Positions 53,149 to 62,647 are shown, counted from the first letter of the stretch. The stretch: DNA of 64,000 nt from Mesorhizobium_B sp035998495 (GCA_035998495.1 DASYHP010000024.1:124001-188000); one strand, 5' to 3'. Notes: generated by a model not told the origin, from the sequence alone. Made by a program: numbers and translations.

Positions 53149-53967
53149 TCACCCGATAAAAGCCTTTAAATCCTGGTTGAGCTGGTCGGCATGGGTGTGG
53201 AACAGCCCGTGCGGCCCGCCTTTGTACACTTTGAGCTCGGCCCCGCGCACCATCTCGGCCGTCTTCTGGCCGGAGATCTTCAGCGGCACGGTGGCGTCGT
53301 CGTCGCCGTGGATGACCAGAGTCGGCACGGTGATCGCCGCCAGGTCGCGGCGGAAATCCGTTTCCGACCACGCCCGCACGCATTCCACCGTGGCGCGCAG
53401 CGAGCCCAGCATGGCCATCTCCCGCGACCATTCCAGGAAGTCGCTGCTGACGGAGAAATTCAGCAGGCCGGCGCCGTAGAAGTCCTTGTTGAAGTTGGCC
53501 AGGAAGTTGGGCCGGTCCTTCTTCAAGCCTTCGATGATGCCGTCGAAGACGCCTTTGTCCACGCCGTCCGGGTTGTCGGCTGTCTTGAGCAGGAAGGGCG
53601 TGACCGCGCCCACGAACGCGGCCTTGGACACGCGCGCCGAACCATGTTTCGAGAGATAGCGGGCGAGCTCGCCGCCGCCCATGGAAAAGCCCACCAGCGC
53701 GGCGTCGTGGAGGTCGAGCCCGTCCATCACCGCCTTCAGGTCGGCGGCGAAGCAGTCATAGTCGTAGCCGTTCCATGGCTGCGACGAACGGCCGAAGCCG
53801 CGGCGGTCATAGGCCACGACGCGATAACCGTTCTCGGCCAGGAAGAGCGCCTGGTGCTCCCACATGTCGGCGTCGAGCGGCCAGCCATGGATCAGCACCA
53901 CGGGCTTGCCCAACCCCCAGTCCTGATAGAACAGATCGACATTGCCGGACGACTGGATGAAGGGCAT
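53149..53967 (-). CDS. Alpha/beta hydrolase, non-heme chloroperoxidase-like
   Basis: The 272 residues show the oxyanion-hole segment VVLIHGWPLDADMWE, the nucleophile elbow VGFSMGGGELARYL (Ser), the Asp in TLVIHGDDDATVPL and the His in GGPHGLFHTHADQLN. RGFGRSSQPWNGYDYD after strand 4 is typical of cofactor-free haloperoxidases and related esterases. The natural substrate is unknown. ATG 53967 precedes MPFIQSSGNVDLFYQDWG, the usual beginning. Confidence 0.9.
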   Translation of the reverse strand: MPFIQSSGNVDLFYQDWGLGKPVVLIHGWPLDADMWEHQALFLAENGYRVVAYDRRGFGRSSQPWNGYDYDCFAADLKAVMDGLDLHDAALVGFSMGGGELARYLSKHGSARVSKAAFVGAVTPFLLKTADNPDGVDKGVFDGIIEGLKKDRPNFLANFNKDFYGAGLLNFSVSSDFLEWSREMAMLGSLRATVECVRAWSETDFRRDLAAITVPTLVIHGDDDATVPLKISGQKTAEMVRGAELKVYKGGPHGLFHTHADQLNQDLKAFIG

Positions 53968-54082
53968 GGGCGCGCATCTCCGAATTCGGGATTGCCTAAC
54001 ATTTGATGGCGCCTGCCGTTTCGACAAGGGCGGCCCGGCTGCTCGCTTGCCGGTCGGACGCGCCGGCCATAATGGGTGTGCC

Positions 54083-56494
54083 GTGCATCCGAACCCTGTG
54101 CCGCCCAGGCAAGTCCAGCGCCGCCTCGCGGCCGCCTTTCTGCTTCTGCTCGCCTTTCTCTCCGCCGCGGCGGCGCAGGGCGCGGCGCCCGCGTCCGGCA
54201 TCGTGGCCGAGCAGCGCGGCGCGATTGAGCGGCTGGGCGCGCGCATCGACGTGCTGGAGCGCGACATCCGCGACGAGTTCGACAACGACTCGCGGCTTGT
54301 GGACATTCGGCTGGAGCTCGAGGGGATCACGCGCGAGGCGATCGGCAGCGGCGTCGCCTTCCGGCCGCGCCTGAGCGAGATCAACGCGCGGCTGACCGAA
54401 CTCGGCCCCGCGCCGGCCGAAGGCGACCCGCCCGAGCCCGAGGAGATCCGCGCCGAGCGCCAAGAGCTTCTGGCGGAGAAGGCGCAGATCAACGCGGCGA
54501 TCGGCGCGGCGGAGGAACTGTCCCTGCGCGTGGGCGGGCTCCTGGAGCGCGTGTCGAGCCTGCGACGCGAGCTGTTCCACGAGCTTCTGTTCCGCCGCTA
54601 CGCCATCGACATGGCGCTGTTCGGCGAGGTGGTGGACGCCTTTCGCGACGAAGCGGGCGAGGTGGCGCGCTCGGTGTCCGCCTGGCTCAGCTTCGTGGCC
54701 CGCTTCAAGCTGCAATCGGCGCTGCTCGCCGCCCTTCTCGCGCTCGGCGCCGCCACCGTCATCCGGATCGCCGGGCGGCGGCTGGCGGGGCGGCTTTTCG
54801 CGCCCGACCTGACGATCCTCGAACCCACCCGGCTCCAGCGCCTCGGCGCGGCGTTCTGGGCCACCGCGCTGCCCTCCGCGGCGCTCGCTGTGTTCCTGAC
54901 CCTCGCCTGGTTCCTGTTCGACGGGTTCGGCGTCCTGCGCGGCGACATCGGCGCCATGCTCGCCGCGCTGTTCCAGGTGATCGGCGTCGTCTATTTCGTG
55001 CATCGGCTCGCGCGCATGATCCTGTCGCCGGGCCTGCCGGAATGGCGCCTGATCGCCGTGGACTCACGGGCCGCCCGCCTTCTGGTGGCGCTGATCTCGG
55101 CCATGGCGGTCTTCACGGGCCTCAACACCTTCCTGAGCGCCGTCTATGAGTTGCGGGGCTCGCCGCTGTCGCTGACGGTGGGCGAAAGCCTGGTGTCCAC
55201 CGTGGTTACCGGCGTGCTCGTCTCGCTTATCGCGCTGGTGCGCCCGTTCAGCGACGGAAACGGCCGAAGGCACTGGCCGCCCGTCGTGCGCGGGCTTCTG
55301 TTCCTTCTCGCCGCGCTCACCATCCTGCCGGCGCTGTTCGGCTATGTCGGCTTCGCCCGCTTCATGTCGCGCCAGGTCGTGCTGACCGGCGCGATCCTCG
55401 CGACCGTCTATCTCGGCCTCATGTTCGCGCGCGCCATCGCCGAGGAGGGCGCGCTCGCGGCCACGCGCACGGGACGGTGGATCGAGCGGCGCTTCCGCAT
55501 CGACGGCCACCGGCTCGACCAGTTGGCGCTCGTCTTCAGCGTTCTCCTGAACCTCGCCGTGCTCGCCGTGGGCGTGCCCCTCATCTTCCTGCAATGGGGA
55601 TTCCAGTGGGGCGACCTGCGCGCCTGGGCGATCCGCGCGGCGGAAGGCTTTCAGGTCGGCACCTTCCGCTTCTCGCCGCTGGGCCTGCTCATCGGCATCC
55701 TGCTTTTCGCGCTGGGCTTCCTGCTCACGCGCTGGTTCCAGCGCTGGCTCGACAACACCGTGCTCGCGCGGGGCCGGGTGGACGCAGGCGTGCGCAACTC
55801 GGTCAGGCTCGTGGTGGGCTATGCGGGCCTCGCCATCGCCGGCCTCGTGGCGCTGTCGGCTGCCGGCATCAACCTGGCGAGCTTGGCGCTCGTCGCGGGC
55901 GCGCTGTCGCTCGGCATCGGCTTCGGGCTCCAGAACATCGTCAACAACTTCGTGTCGGGCCTGATCCTGCTCGCGGAGCGGCCCTTCAAGGTGGGCGACT
56001 GGATCGTGGCGGGCGATGTGACCGGCACGGTGCGCAGGATCAGCGTGCGCGCCACCGAGATCGAGACGTTTCAGCGCCAGACGGTGATCCTGCCCAATTC
56101 GGAGCTCATCAACTCCGCCGTGGGCAACTGGACCCACCGCAACCGCCTCGGCCGCTTGGACATCCGCCTCAACGCGGCCTACGGCACCGACATGCGCCGG
56201 CTGCACCATGCGCTTCTGGAGGTCGCGCGGTCACACCCGCTGGTCCTGCGCACGCCTGAGCCCGTGGTGGCGTTCCTGAACTTCGGCGCGACCGCGCTGG
56301 AGATCGAAATGCGGGTCTTTCTCGCCGACGTGTTCACGCAGACCGAGGTGCAGAACGAGCTGCGGTTCCGCATCCTCGAAGCGTTCGAGCGCGAAGGCTT
56401 CGAGATGCTGACCCCGCCGCGCGCGGCGGTCGAGGGCAAGCCGGTCCTGGCGCCGGTGGAGGACGCGCCTGCGCCCGAGCCGAGCGCTACCTGA
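54083..56494 (+). CDS. Large MscS-family mechanosensitive channel (DUF3772 type)
   Basis: The product has about 803 residues. A signal peptide (about 10-32) is followed by a periplasmic coiled-coil part (about 35-185, ERDIRDEFDNDSRLVDIRLE and more) resembling DUF3772. Next come about ten membrane segments (about 200-610), and the MscS core with SLGIGFGLQNIVNNFVSGLILLAERPFKVGDWI (pore helix and beta domain) with VILPNSELINSAVGNW. Such channels release solutes under hypo-osmotic stress. The start is uncertain: GTG 54083 or GTG 54098, both just before the signal peptide; the frame is open to 53942 but with sequence unlike a protein start. Confidence 0.85.
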   Translation: MHPNPVPPRQVQRRLAAAFLLLLAFLSAAAAQGAAPASGIVAEQRGAIERLGARIDVLERDIRDEFDNDSRLVDIRLELEGITREAIGSGVAFRPRLSEINARLTELGPAPAEGDPPEPEEIRAERQELLAEKAQINAAIGAAEELSLRVGGLLERVSSLRRELFHELLFRRYAIDMALFGEVVDAFRDEAGEVARSVSAWLSFVARFKLQSALLAALLALGAATVIRIAGRRLAGRLFAPDLTILEPTRLQRLGAAFWATALPSAALAVFLTLAWFLFDGFGVLRGDIGAMLAALFQVIGVVYFVHRLARMILSPGLPEWRLIAVDSRAARLLVALISAMAVFTGLNTFLSAVYELRGSPLSLTVGESLVSTVVTGVLVSLIALVRPFSDGNGRRHWPPVVRGLLFLLAALTILPALFGYVGFARFMSRQVVLTGAILATVYLGLMFARAIAEEGALAATRTGRWIERRFRIDGHRLDQLALVFSVLLNLAVLAVGVPLIFLQWGFQWGDLRAWAIRAAEGFQVGTFRFSPLGLLIGILLFALGFLLTRWFQRWLDNTVLARGRVDAGVRNSVRLVVGYAGLAIAGLVALSAAGINLASLALVAGALSLGIGFGLQNIVNNFVSGLILLAERPFKVGDWIVAGDVTGTVRRISVRATEIETFQRQTVILPNSELINSAVGNWTHRNRLGRLDIRLNAAYGTDMRRLHHALLEVARSHPLVLRTPEPVVAFLNFGATALEIEMRVFLADVFTQTEVQNELRFRILEAFEREGFEMLTPPRAAVEGKPVLAPVEDAPAPEPSAT

Positions 56495-56619
56495 CGTTCA
56501 ACTGGCGTTCAGCCGGGCGCGGCTATAGATCACGGGAGAAACGCCGGTCCTCCCAGGGTCCGGCCGCGGCCGGGCACGGGAGCCCGACGAACAGGAGCGG
56601 CGGACACGCCGGAAATGAC

Positions 56620-56883
56620 ATGACGCGCATTCTTCTCGCTTCGGTTCTCGCCCTTGCGGCGCCCAGCCTCGCCCTGGCTGCGAGCGCGACCAATCTCGAC
56701 GCGGAGCCACAGACCCTGGTCGTCACGGAAGGCGCCGATCGCACCGAACTCATCGTCGCGCCCGGCGAAACCGTGGAGTTCTGCGCGGGCGGCTGCTTCG
56801 TCACGCTGCCCAATGGCGACCGCGAGGCTTTGACCGGGACCGAGACGCTGGAGATCTCGGGCGGGGCCGGGCAGATCCGCTAA
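56620..56883 (+). CDS. Small exported protein, unknown function
   Basis: The 87 residues have a signal peptide (MTRILLASVLALAAPSLALA). The mature part of about 67 residues has two close Cys (FCAGGCFV) and predicted beta strands (QTLVVTEGADRTELIVAPGE, FVTLPNGDREALTGTETLEI). It looks like a small cupredoxin-like or adhesion domain, but no family is recognised. A possible ribosome site, AGGAGCGG, lies somewhat far upstream. Confidence 0.7.
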   Translation: MTRILLASVLALAAPSLALAASATNLDAEPQTLVVTEGADRTELIVAPGETVEFCAGGCFVTLPNGDREALTGTETLEISGGAGQIR

Positions 56884-56986
56884 TCCAGGTCGCTCAAGGT
56901 TTTGTGAAGCAACAAGTCGTGCGCGCCGGCAGTTCGCGGGCTGACGGGGCAAGGGAAGGCCTTGCCCGAACTCCCGGAGACCTCCC

Positions 56987-57508
56987 ATGACAGTCAGCCC
57001 CGACACCTTGCGAAACCTCTTCATCGACGGGCTCAAGAACGCCCATGCGCTCGAGAACCAGGCGCTCTCGATCATGAAGCCGCAGGTCGAACGCATCGAG
57101 AACTATCCCGCCATGGCCGAGCAGTTGCGGCTCCATATCGGCGAGACCAACGGGCAGATCGAGCGGCTGGAAACGCTTCTCGACGGACTCGGCACGAGCC
57201 ATTCCGCCATAAAGGACGCGGCGCTGTCGCTTTCCGGCAGCATGGCGGCGATCGCCCATTCCTTCGCCGGCGACGAGATCCTCAAGAACACCTTCGCCAA
57301 TCACGCCTTCGAGAATTTCGAGATCGCCTCGTACCGCTCGCTGATCGCCATGGCCGACGCCGGCGACTTCAGCAACGCTACCTCGGCGCTGAGGCAGACC
57401 CTGTCGGAAGAAGAGCGCATGGCGCAGTGGATCTACGAGCACACGCCGCAGATCACGCTGCAATACGCCGCGCTTTATGAGCAGTCTGGGTCGAACGCGA
57501 AGGTGTGA
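56987..57508 (+). CDS. Ferritin-like DUF892 (YciE/YciF) protein
   Basis: The 173 residues are all-helical. LRNLFIDGLKNAHALENQALSIM and LRLHIGETNGQIERLETLL match the first two helices of the DUF892 four-helix bundle with metal-binding Glu and His, and FENFEIASYRSLIAMADAG and LSEEERMAQWIYEHTPQI match the last two. Members are linked with stress resistance. ATG 56987 follows GGAGACC. It is the last gene before a repeat-filled spacer. Confidence 0.9.
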   Translation: MTVSPDTLRNLFIDGLKNAHALENQALSIMKPQVERIENYPAMAEQLRLHIGETNGQIERLETLLDGLGTSHSAIKDAALSLSGSMAAIAHSFAGDEILKNTFANHAFENFEIASYRSLIAMADAGDFSNATSALRQTLSEEERMAQWIYEHTPQITLQYAALYEQSGSNAKV

Positions 57509-57835
57509 CGCCGACATCCCCCTCCCCCTTGTAGGGAGGGGCTAGGGATGGGGATAGCCTCATGCAGGCTTCGCCACGCGCTGGAACACCCCCACCCGGC
57601 GCGGTTTCCGCACCGACCTCCCCACAAGGGGGAGGTTGAGGCGCCAAGCTCGCCAGCGCTCATCGTAGCCGCGCTCTCTTGTGCGGATTGCACGAGCGCG
57701 GCGTCGCGCGGCCTTCCGCCGCTGTCGCAAACAAGCCAAGACGTTCGTCGCATCCCGGACTAGAACGATCCGGGACAACATCAGTCTTGGCGCCCTCAGA
57801 GCCGGCGCCGTTTCCGCTTTTCGGGGGTTCCGAGC
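57509..57835. other. Spacer of 327 bases with a RIME-like repeat (copy E)
   Basis: No gene is seen. Bases 57517-57640 hold a diverged RIME-like element: CCCCTCCCCCTTGTAGGGAG at the left and CCGACCTCCCCACAAGGGGG at the right, inverted to each other. The rest, to 57835, should carry the promoter of the third FAD/GcvT gene. Confidence 0.6.
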
Positions 57836-60355
57836 ATGAAAGCTCAAGCGCGCGCCGTCGTGATCGGGGGAGGCGTGGTCGGCGTTTCGACGCTGTACCA
57901 CCTCGCCAAGAAGGGCTGGTCGGATTCCGTCCTCATTGAGCGCAAGGAGCTGACCTCCGGCTCCACCTGGCACGCGGCCGGCCTGCTGCCGCTCTTCAAC
58001 ATGAGCTACTCGGTCGGGCAGATCCACAAATACTCGGTCCGCCTTTACCGCGAGCTGGAGAAGGAAACGGGCATGAATCCCGGCTTCTCCAACGTCACCA
58101 ACATCCGGCTCGCCCGCACCAAGGACCGCTGGGACGAGTTCATGTATTATGCCGGCGTGGCCGAGACGATCGGCGTGCCGCTCAACGTCCTCACGCCGGA
58201 GCAGCTCAAGCAGGTCTGGCCGCTCTGCGAGACGGACGGCGTGCTGGGCGCGATCCAGCACCCCGAGGACGGCTATATCCAGCCCGCCGACCTGACCCAG
58301 GCGCTCGCCAAGGGAGCGCGAGACCGCGGTGCGACCATCTACCGGAACACCGCCGTCCGCGCGATCGAGCGGCAGCCGTCCGGCGAGTGGCTGGTCCGGA
58401 CGGATGCCGGCGACATTTTGGCCGAGCACGTCATCTCCGCCACCGGCAACTTCGCGCGCAAGACGGGCGCGATGGTGGGGCTGAACGTGCCTGTCATCCC
58501 CGTCGAGCACCAGTATATCGTCACCGAGCCGCACCCCGCGATCCAGGAGCGCCGCCGCCAGGGGCTCCCTGAAATGGGTGTCCTGCGCGAGAGCGACTCC
58601 TCCTGGTACATGCGCGAGGAGAATGGCGGCCTGCTGCTCGGCCCCTACGAGCACGGCGCGCCGGTCTGCTATGTGGACGGGCCTTCTGAGGATTCCGAAT
58701 ACGAACTCTTCCAGGAAGACCTCGAGCGCCTGATGCCGCATGTGGAAGCGGCCATCGCCCGCGTGCCGGCCTTCGGCGAAGTCGGCATCAAGAAGATCTA
58801 CAACGGCGCCATCGCCTATACGCCGGACGGCTCGCCCATCGTCGGCCCCGCACCGGGGCTGAAGAATTTCTGGTTGAACGAGGGCCATTCCTTCGGCGTG
58901 ACGGCAGCCGGCGGCGCGGGCTGGCAGTTGGCCGAGTGGATCGTCGAGGGCGAGCCCGGCATCGACATGATGGGCGCCGATCCCCGCCGCTTCGGCCCCT
59001 ACGCGACCGAAGGCTACCTCAAGGAGAAGAACGAGGAGGCCTACGCCAACGTCTTCACCATGCATTATCCCGACGAGGAGCGCGCCGCGGCCAGGCCTCT
59101 CAAGCAGACGCCCTGCTATGACCGCATGAAGAAGCTCGGCGCGGTGTTCGGCTCGGTCTACGGCTGGGAGCGGCCCAACTGGTTCGCGCCCGAGGGCTAC
59201 GAGGTGCCGGCGGGTGAGATCGGCGTGGGCGCGGACGTGCTCACCTCGGAGAACCACGCCCCGCCGCTGGCCGATGGCCGCATCGTGGAAAAGTGGTCGT
59301 TCCGCCGCTCCAATTATTTCGACCATGTCGGCGAGGAGGTGAAGAACGTCACCTCGGGCGTCGGGCTCCAGGACATGTCGGCTTTCGCCAAGGCGATCGT
59401 CTCGGGTCCCGGCGCGGAAGCCTGGCTTGATTCCATCCTCGCCAACCGAATTCCCAAGAAGGTCGGCCGCATCGCGCTTTGCCACCTTCTGACCGACCGC
59501 GGCGGCGTGAAGTCGGAGTTTACCGTCTACAAGACGGGCGAGGGGAGCTACTATCTCGTCTCCGCCGGCGCCTTCGAGGCGCACGACCACGACGTGCTCC
59601 AGAAGCTGCTGCCGGGTGACGGCAGCGTGCGCTTCACGCCCATCACCACGGCCTGGGGCGTGCTCGTGCTCGCCGGCCCGAAGAGCCGGCAGGTCCTGCA
59701 GAAGCTGACCCGCGTGGCCCTCGACAACGAGAACTTCCCCTGGCTGTCGGGCAAGCAGATCTCCGTCGGCGCGGCCACGGCGCATGCGCTGCGCGTGAAC
59801 TTCGTGGGCGAGCTCGGCTGGGAGTTCCATCACCCCATCGAGCAGCAGAACCACCTCTTCGACCTTCTGATGGAGGCCGGCGCGGAGTTCGGGATAAAAC
59901 CCTTCGGCATCCGCGCCATGACCGCCATGGCGGTGGAGAAGAGCTACCGGCTGATCCCGCGCGAGCTGTCCATCGAGTACTCGGCCTGGGAAAGCGGGCT
60001 CGACCGCTTCGTGCATCCCAACAAGGGGCAGTTCATCGGCCGCGACGCGCTCGTGCGCTTGCGCGAGCAGGGGCCGAAATGGGTGTTCTCGACGCTCGAG
60101 GTCCATGACGTCGAGGATGCCGACGCGCGCGGCTCGGAGGCGATCCACCGCGACGGCGAACTGGTCGGCCGCGTCACCAATGGCGGCTATGGCTGGCGGG
60201 TCAACAAGAGCCTGGCGCTCGCCATGCTGAAGCCAGACGCCGCGGCGCAAGGCTCGGAACTCTCCATCACCATCCTGGGCAAGCCGCACCGCGCCACCGT
60301 GATCGGCGAAAGCCCCTTCGATCCGGAGAACGCGCGCCTGCGGGCGAACGGATAG
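57836..60355 (+). CDS. FAD-oxidoreductase/GcvT fusion, dimethylglycine-dehydrogenase-like (copy 3)
   Basis: The 839-residue protein has AVVIGGGVVGVSTLYHLAKKGW, LTSGSTWHAAGLLPLFNMSY with the presumed FAD-linked His, GFSNVTNIRLARTKDRWDE, and a C-terminal GcvT fold ending SPFDPENARLRANG. It matches mammalian and Rhizobiales dimethylglycine dehydrogenases more closely than copies 1 and 2 in the first 100 residues. It would turn dimethylglycine into sarcosine, loading the one-carbon unit on tetrahydrofolate. It stands alone, in the opposite direction to the other copies. Confidence 0.92.
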   Translation: MKAQARAVVIGGGVVGVSTLYHLAKKGWSDSVLIERKELTSGSTWHAAGLLPLFNMSYSVGQIHKYSVRLYRELEKETGMNPGFSNVTNIRLARTKDRWDEFMYYAGVAETIGVPLNVLTPEQLKQVWPLCETDGVLGAIQHPEDGYIQPADLTQALAKGARDRGATIYRNTAVRAIERQPSGEWLVRTDAGDILAEHVISATGNFARKTGAMVGLNVPVIPVEHQYIVTEPHPAIQERRRQGLPEMGVLRESDSSWYMREENGGLLLGPYEHGAPVCYVDGPSEDSEYELFQEDLERLMPHVEAAIARVPAFGEVGIKKIYNGAIAYTPDGSPIVGPAPGLKNFWLNEGHSFGVTAAGGAGWQLAEWIVEGEPGIDMMGADPRRFGPYATEGYLKEKNEEAYANVFTMHYPDEERAAARPLKQTPCYDRMKKLGAVFGSVYGWERPNWFAPEGYEVPAGEIGVGADVLTSENHAPPLADGRIVEKWSFRRSNYFDHVGEEVKNVTSGVGLQDMSAFAKAIVSGPGAEAWLDSILANRIPKKVGRIALCHLLTDRGGVKSEFTVYKTGEGSYYLVSAGAFEAHDHDVLQKLLPGDGSVRFTPITTAWGVLVLAGPKSRQVLQKLTRVALDNENFPWLSGKQISVGAATAHALRVNFVGELGWEFHHPIEQQNHLFDLLMEAGAEFGIKPFGIRAMTAMAVEKSYRLIPRELSIEYSAWESGLDRFVHPNKGQFIGRDALVRLREQGPKWVFSTLEVHDVEDADARGSEAIHRDGELVGRVTNGGYGWRVNKSLALAMLKPDAAAQGSELSITILGKPHRATVIGESPFDPENARLRANG

Positions 60356-60466
60356 GGGCAAAGCTCGGCTCGGGCTGAATGCTGCGGCGTGACGCGCCTG
60401 GGTCGATGACGCAAAGGTGAACGGGCCAGCGTTTCCAAGCCGGCCGGCTTGGGTCACGCTCCGCCA

Positions 60467-61276
60467 ATGCGTCAGGTGCTTCGAACAGCTATCGCCGCTC
60501 TCGCGCTCGCCTCGGCCGGCACGGCCCAGGCGCAGGAGCCGGTGGACGTGGAGCTCGTGCTCGCGGTGGACGTCTCCTTGTCGATGTCGCACGACGAGCT
60601 GGAGATCCAGCGCCGCGGCTATGCCGAGGCACTGACCGACCCAACCGTGCTCGAGGCCATCCAGTCCGGTGCCCACGGCCGCATTGCGGTCACCTATTTC
60701 GAATGGGCGGGGAACACGTCGCACCGCGTGATCGTGCCGTGGCGGATCATGGCCGACGAGGCCGACGCCCGCGAGATCGCGAGCCAGCTCTCGGCCAACC
60801 TGCCCACGGGCGCGCGCCGCACCTCCATCTCCGGCGCGTTGGAGTTCGCCGGCGACCTTCTGGCCGAAAGCGGCTTTCAGGGCATGAAGCGCGTGATCGA
60901 CGTGTCGGGCGACGGGCCGAACAACCAGGGCGCGCCGGTGGAGGGAGTTCGCGACGCGCTGGTCGAGCAGGGCGTCACCATCAACGGGCTGCCCTTGATG
61001 ACGCGCGGCGGCTATGGCTCGGTCTTCGACGTGACCGAGCTCGACAAATACTATGCGGACTGCGTGATCGGCGGCCCCGCCGCCTTCATGATCCCCGTCA
61101 ACGATTGGCCGCAGTTCCCCGAAGCGGTGCGCCGCAAGCTCGTGCTGGAGCTGGCGGATGCGCCGCCAACGGAGGAGAAGCTGCCCGTCGTGCTCGCCCA
61201 GGCCGAGCCCCAGACCGACTGCCTGATCGGAGAAAAGATCTGGCGCGACCGCTACCGCCGCTGGGATCTGCAGTAA
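60467..61276 (+). CDS. DUF1194 protein with von Willebrand type-A fold
   Basis: From ATG 60467 the 269-residue product has a signal peptide (about 1-23, ending AQAQ). It then has VELVLAVDVSLSMSHDELEIQ, in which the DxSxS metal-binding (MIDAS) motif is DVSLS, followed by RVIDVSGDGPNNQGAPV and Cys-bearing YYADCVIGGPAAFM. DUF1194 proteins are periplasmic and common in Rhizobiales; the function is unknown. It begins 111 bases after FAD/GcvT copy 3. Confidence 0.88.
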   Translation: MRQVLRTAIAALALASAGTAQAQEPVDVELVLAVDVSLSMSHDELEIQRRGYAEALTDPTVLEAIQSGAHGRIAVTYFEWAGNTSHRVIVPWRIMADEADAREIASQLSANLPTGARRTSISGALEFAGDLLAESGFQGMKRVIDVSGDGPNNQGAPVEGVRDALVEQGVTINGLPLMTRGGYGSVFDVTELDKYYADCVIGGPAAFMIPVNDWPQFPEAVRRKLVLELADAPPTEEKLPVVLAQAEPQTDCLIGEKIWRDRYRRWDLQ

Positions 61277-61331
61277 CTCGCGCCGACCCGCCGCCGCGTG
61301 AGGCAACTCGGCGCGGCCGGAGCTTTGGCGT

Positions 61332-62351
61332 TCAGGCCGCCAGCAGCGGCTTGCGATCCACGCGCTCCTGCTGCGGCGAGCGCCCATAGAGCTCACGATA
61401 GCATTTCGAGAAATGCGAGGCCGACACGAAGCCGCAGGCCACCGCAACCTCCACCACCGGCATGGAGGACTGGATCAGGAGGTGGCGCGCGCGGTCGAGC
61501 CGGATCTCGAGATAATACCGCGCGGGCGAGCGGCCCATCTCCTGGCGGAACAGCCGCTCGATCTGCCGACGCGAGAGGTCCACGCGGTCGGCGATCTCGA
61601 TGAGCGACATGGGCTCGGCCAGATTGGCCTCCATCAGCTCGATGATGGACAGCACCTTTGCGTTCTGCACGCCGAGCCGTGCCCGAAGCGGCAGGCGCTG
61701 GCGGTCGGTCGGGCTGCGCACCCGGTCGGTCAGCACCTGCTCGCAGACGCGGTTGACGAGGTTGTCGTCGAAATCGTCGCCGATCAGCTTCAGCATCATG
61801 TCGAGGGCCGCCGTGCCGCCCGCGCAGGTATGGACGTTGCCGTCCACCTCGAAAAGATCGGCGAAGACGTTGGCCTTGGGGAAGGCCTCGGCGAAGCCGG
61901 GGAGGTTCTCCCAATGGATGGCGCAGCGGCGGCCCGAGAGCAGGCCGGCATTGGCCAGCACATAGGCCCCGGTGCAAAGCCCGCCGACCGCCACGCCGCG
62001 ATTGTGCTCCTCGCGCAGCCAGGCGAAGGCCGAGCGGTTGGCATAGGTCTCGACATTGATGCCGGAGCAGACGATCACCATGGAGGGCCGGTCGGGGCCG
62101 GCGAGCTTGCGGCGCTCCTCTTCCAGCGAGGTATCGACGGCGCACTCAACGCCGTTGGACGCGCGCACGGGCCTGCCGTCCGTGCTGGCGAGCCGCCATT
62201 TGTAGGCTTCGTAGCCCAGCATGCGGTTGGCGATCCTGAGCGGGTCGAGCGCGGTGGCAAAGGCCACCATCGTGAAGTCCGGCACCAGGAAGAACACAAT
62301 GGAGCGCTTGACGCCCTGGCGTCCGCCGGCTCCCGGCAAGGTCTGCAACAT
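61332..62351 (-). CDS. GlxA-family AraC-type regulator (GbdR-like)
   Basis: The 339 residues have a DJ-1/PfpI-like N-terminal domain (RSIVFFLVPDFTMVAFATALD, VGGLCTGAYVLANAGLLSG) and an AraC DNA-binding domain (MSLIEIADRVDLSRRQIERL, VVEVAVACGFVSASHFSKCY). Regulators of this build include GbdR of Pseudomonas, which turns on glycine-betaine and dimethylglycine catabolism. With a dimethylglycine-dehydrogenase-like gene 2 kb away, a similar role is plausible but not shown. The gene converges on the DUF1194 gene. Confidence 0.88.
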   Translation of the reverse strand: MLQTLPGAGGRQGVKRSIVFFLVPDFTMVAFATALDPLRIANRMLGYEAYKWRLASTDGRPVRASNGVECAVDTSLEEERRKLAGPDRPSMVIVCSGINVETYANRSAFAWLREEHNRGVAVGGLCTGAYVLANAGLLSGRRCAIHWENLPGFAEAFPKANVFADLFEVDGNVHTCAGGTAALDMMLKLIGDDFDDNLVNRVCEQVLTDRVRSPTDRQRLPLRARLGVQNAKVLSIIELMEANLAEPMSLIEIADRVDLSRRQIERLFRQEMGRSPARYYLEIRLDRARHLLIQSSMPVVEVAVACGFVSASHFSKCYRELYGRSPQQERVDRKPLLAA

Positions 62352-62450
62352 GATGGCTCAGCCCCACGCGCCCGCGATGTCGCGATCAGGCAAGGGTTCA
62401 TCACCATTGCGACGGATTGTCAATGCGTGCGCTGAACAGGCGCCCACAGC

Positions 62451-62481
62451 AAAACGCCGCCCGACGGGAGCCGGACGGCGT
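62451..62481 (-). terminator. Terminator of the 46-codon gene
   Basis: Read on the minus strand, ACGCCG (62481-62476) pairs with CGGCGT (62459-62454), with further pairing inside, and TTTT follows at 62454-62451. It lies 25 bases after the small gene's stop. Confidence 0.6.
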
Positions 62482-62506
62482 CGAAGCGAAAAGACGCTTG
62501 GAGGCG

Positions 62507-62647
62507 TCACATCACCAGGCAGCCCAGGCGATTGGCGGCCACCGCCGCGGTCTGGCCGGGCATGGTCCTGGACAGGCGCTGGCGCTCGAGCCTTGTGGCG
62601 AGGCTCGCACGGCGAGACGAATGGAAAAGGCGGGAAAAGAGGTTCAT
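62507..62647 (-). CDS. Small basic protein of 46 residues
   Basis: ATG 62647 to TGA 62509-62507 encodes MNLFSRLFHSSRRASLATRL, continuing to AANRLGCLVM. It is Arg-rich, with an N-terminal amphipathic stretch and one Cys near the end. GGAG lies about ten bases upstream and a terminator follows, so it looks like a complete small transcription unit between the GlxA-type regulator and the RACo-like gene. No family is recognised. Confidence 0.5.
   Translation of the reverse strand: MNLFSRLFHSSRRASLATRLERQRLSRTMPGQTAAVAANRLGCLVM

Noticed and set aside
54003..55003. Open frame on the minus strand opposite the MscS-type gene
   Set aside because: No start signal or domain; the plus-strand frame shows clear membrane segments and the MscS core.
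57560..61447. Open frame of 1295 codons on the minus strand
   Set aside because: It lies fully opposite FAD/GcvT copy 3 and the DUF1194 gene, has no family motifs, and its composition (Arg, His, Gly, Ala) is that of an antisense shadow in GC-rich DNA.
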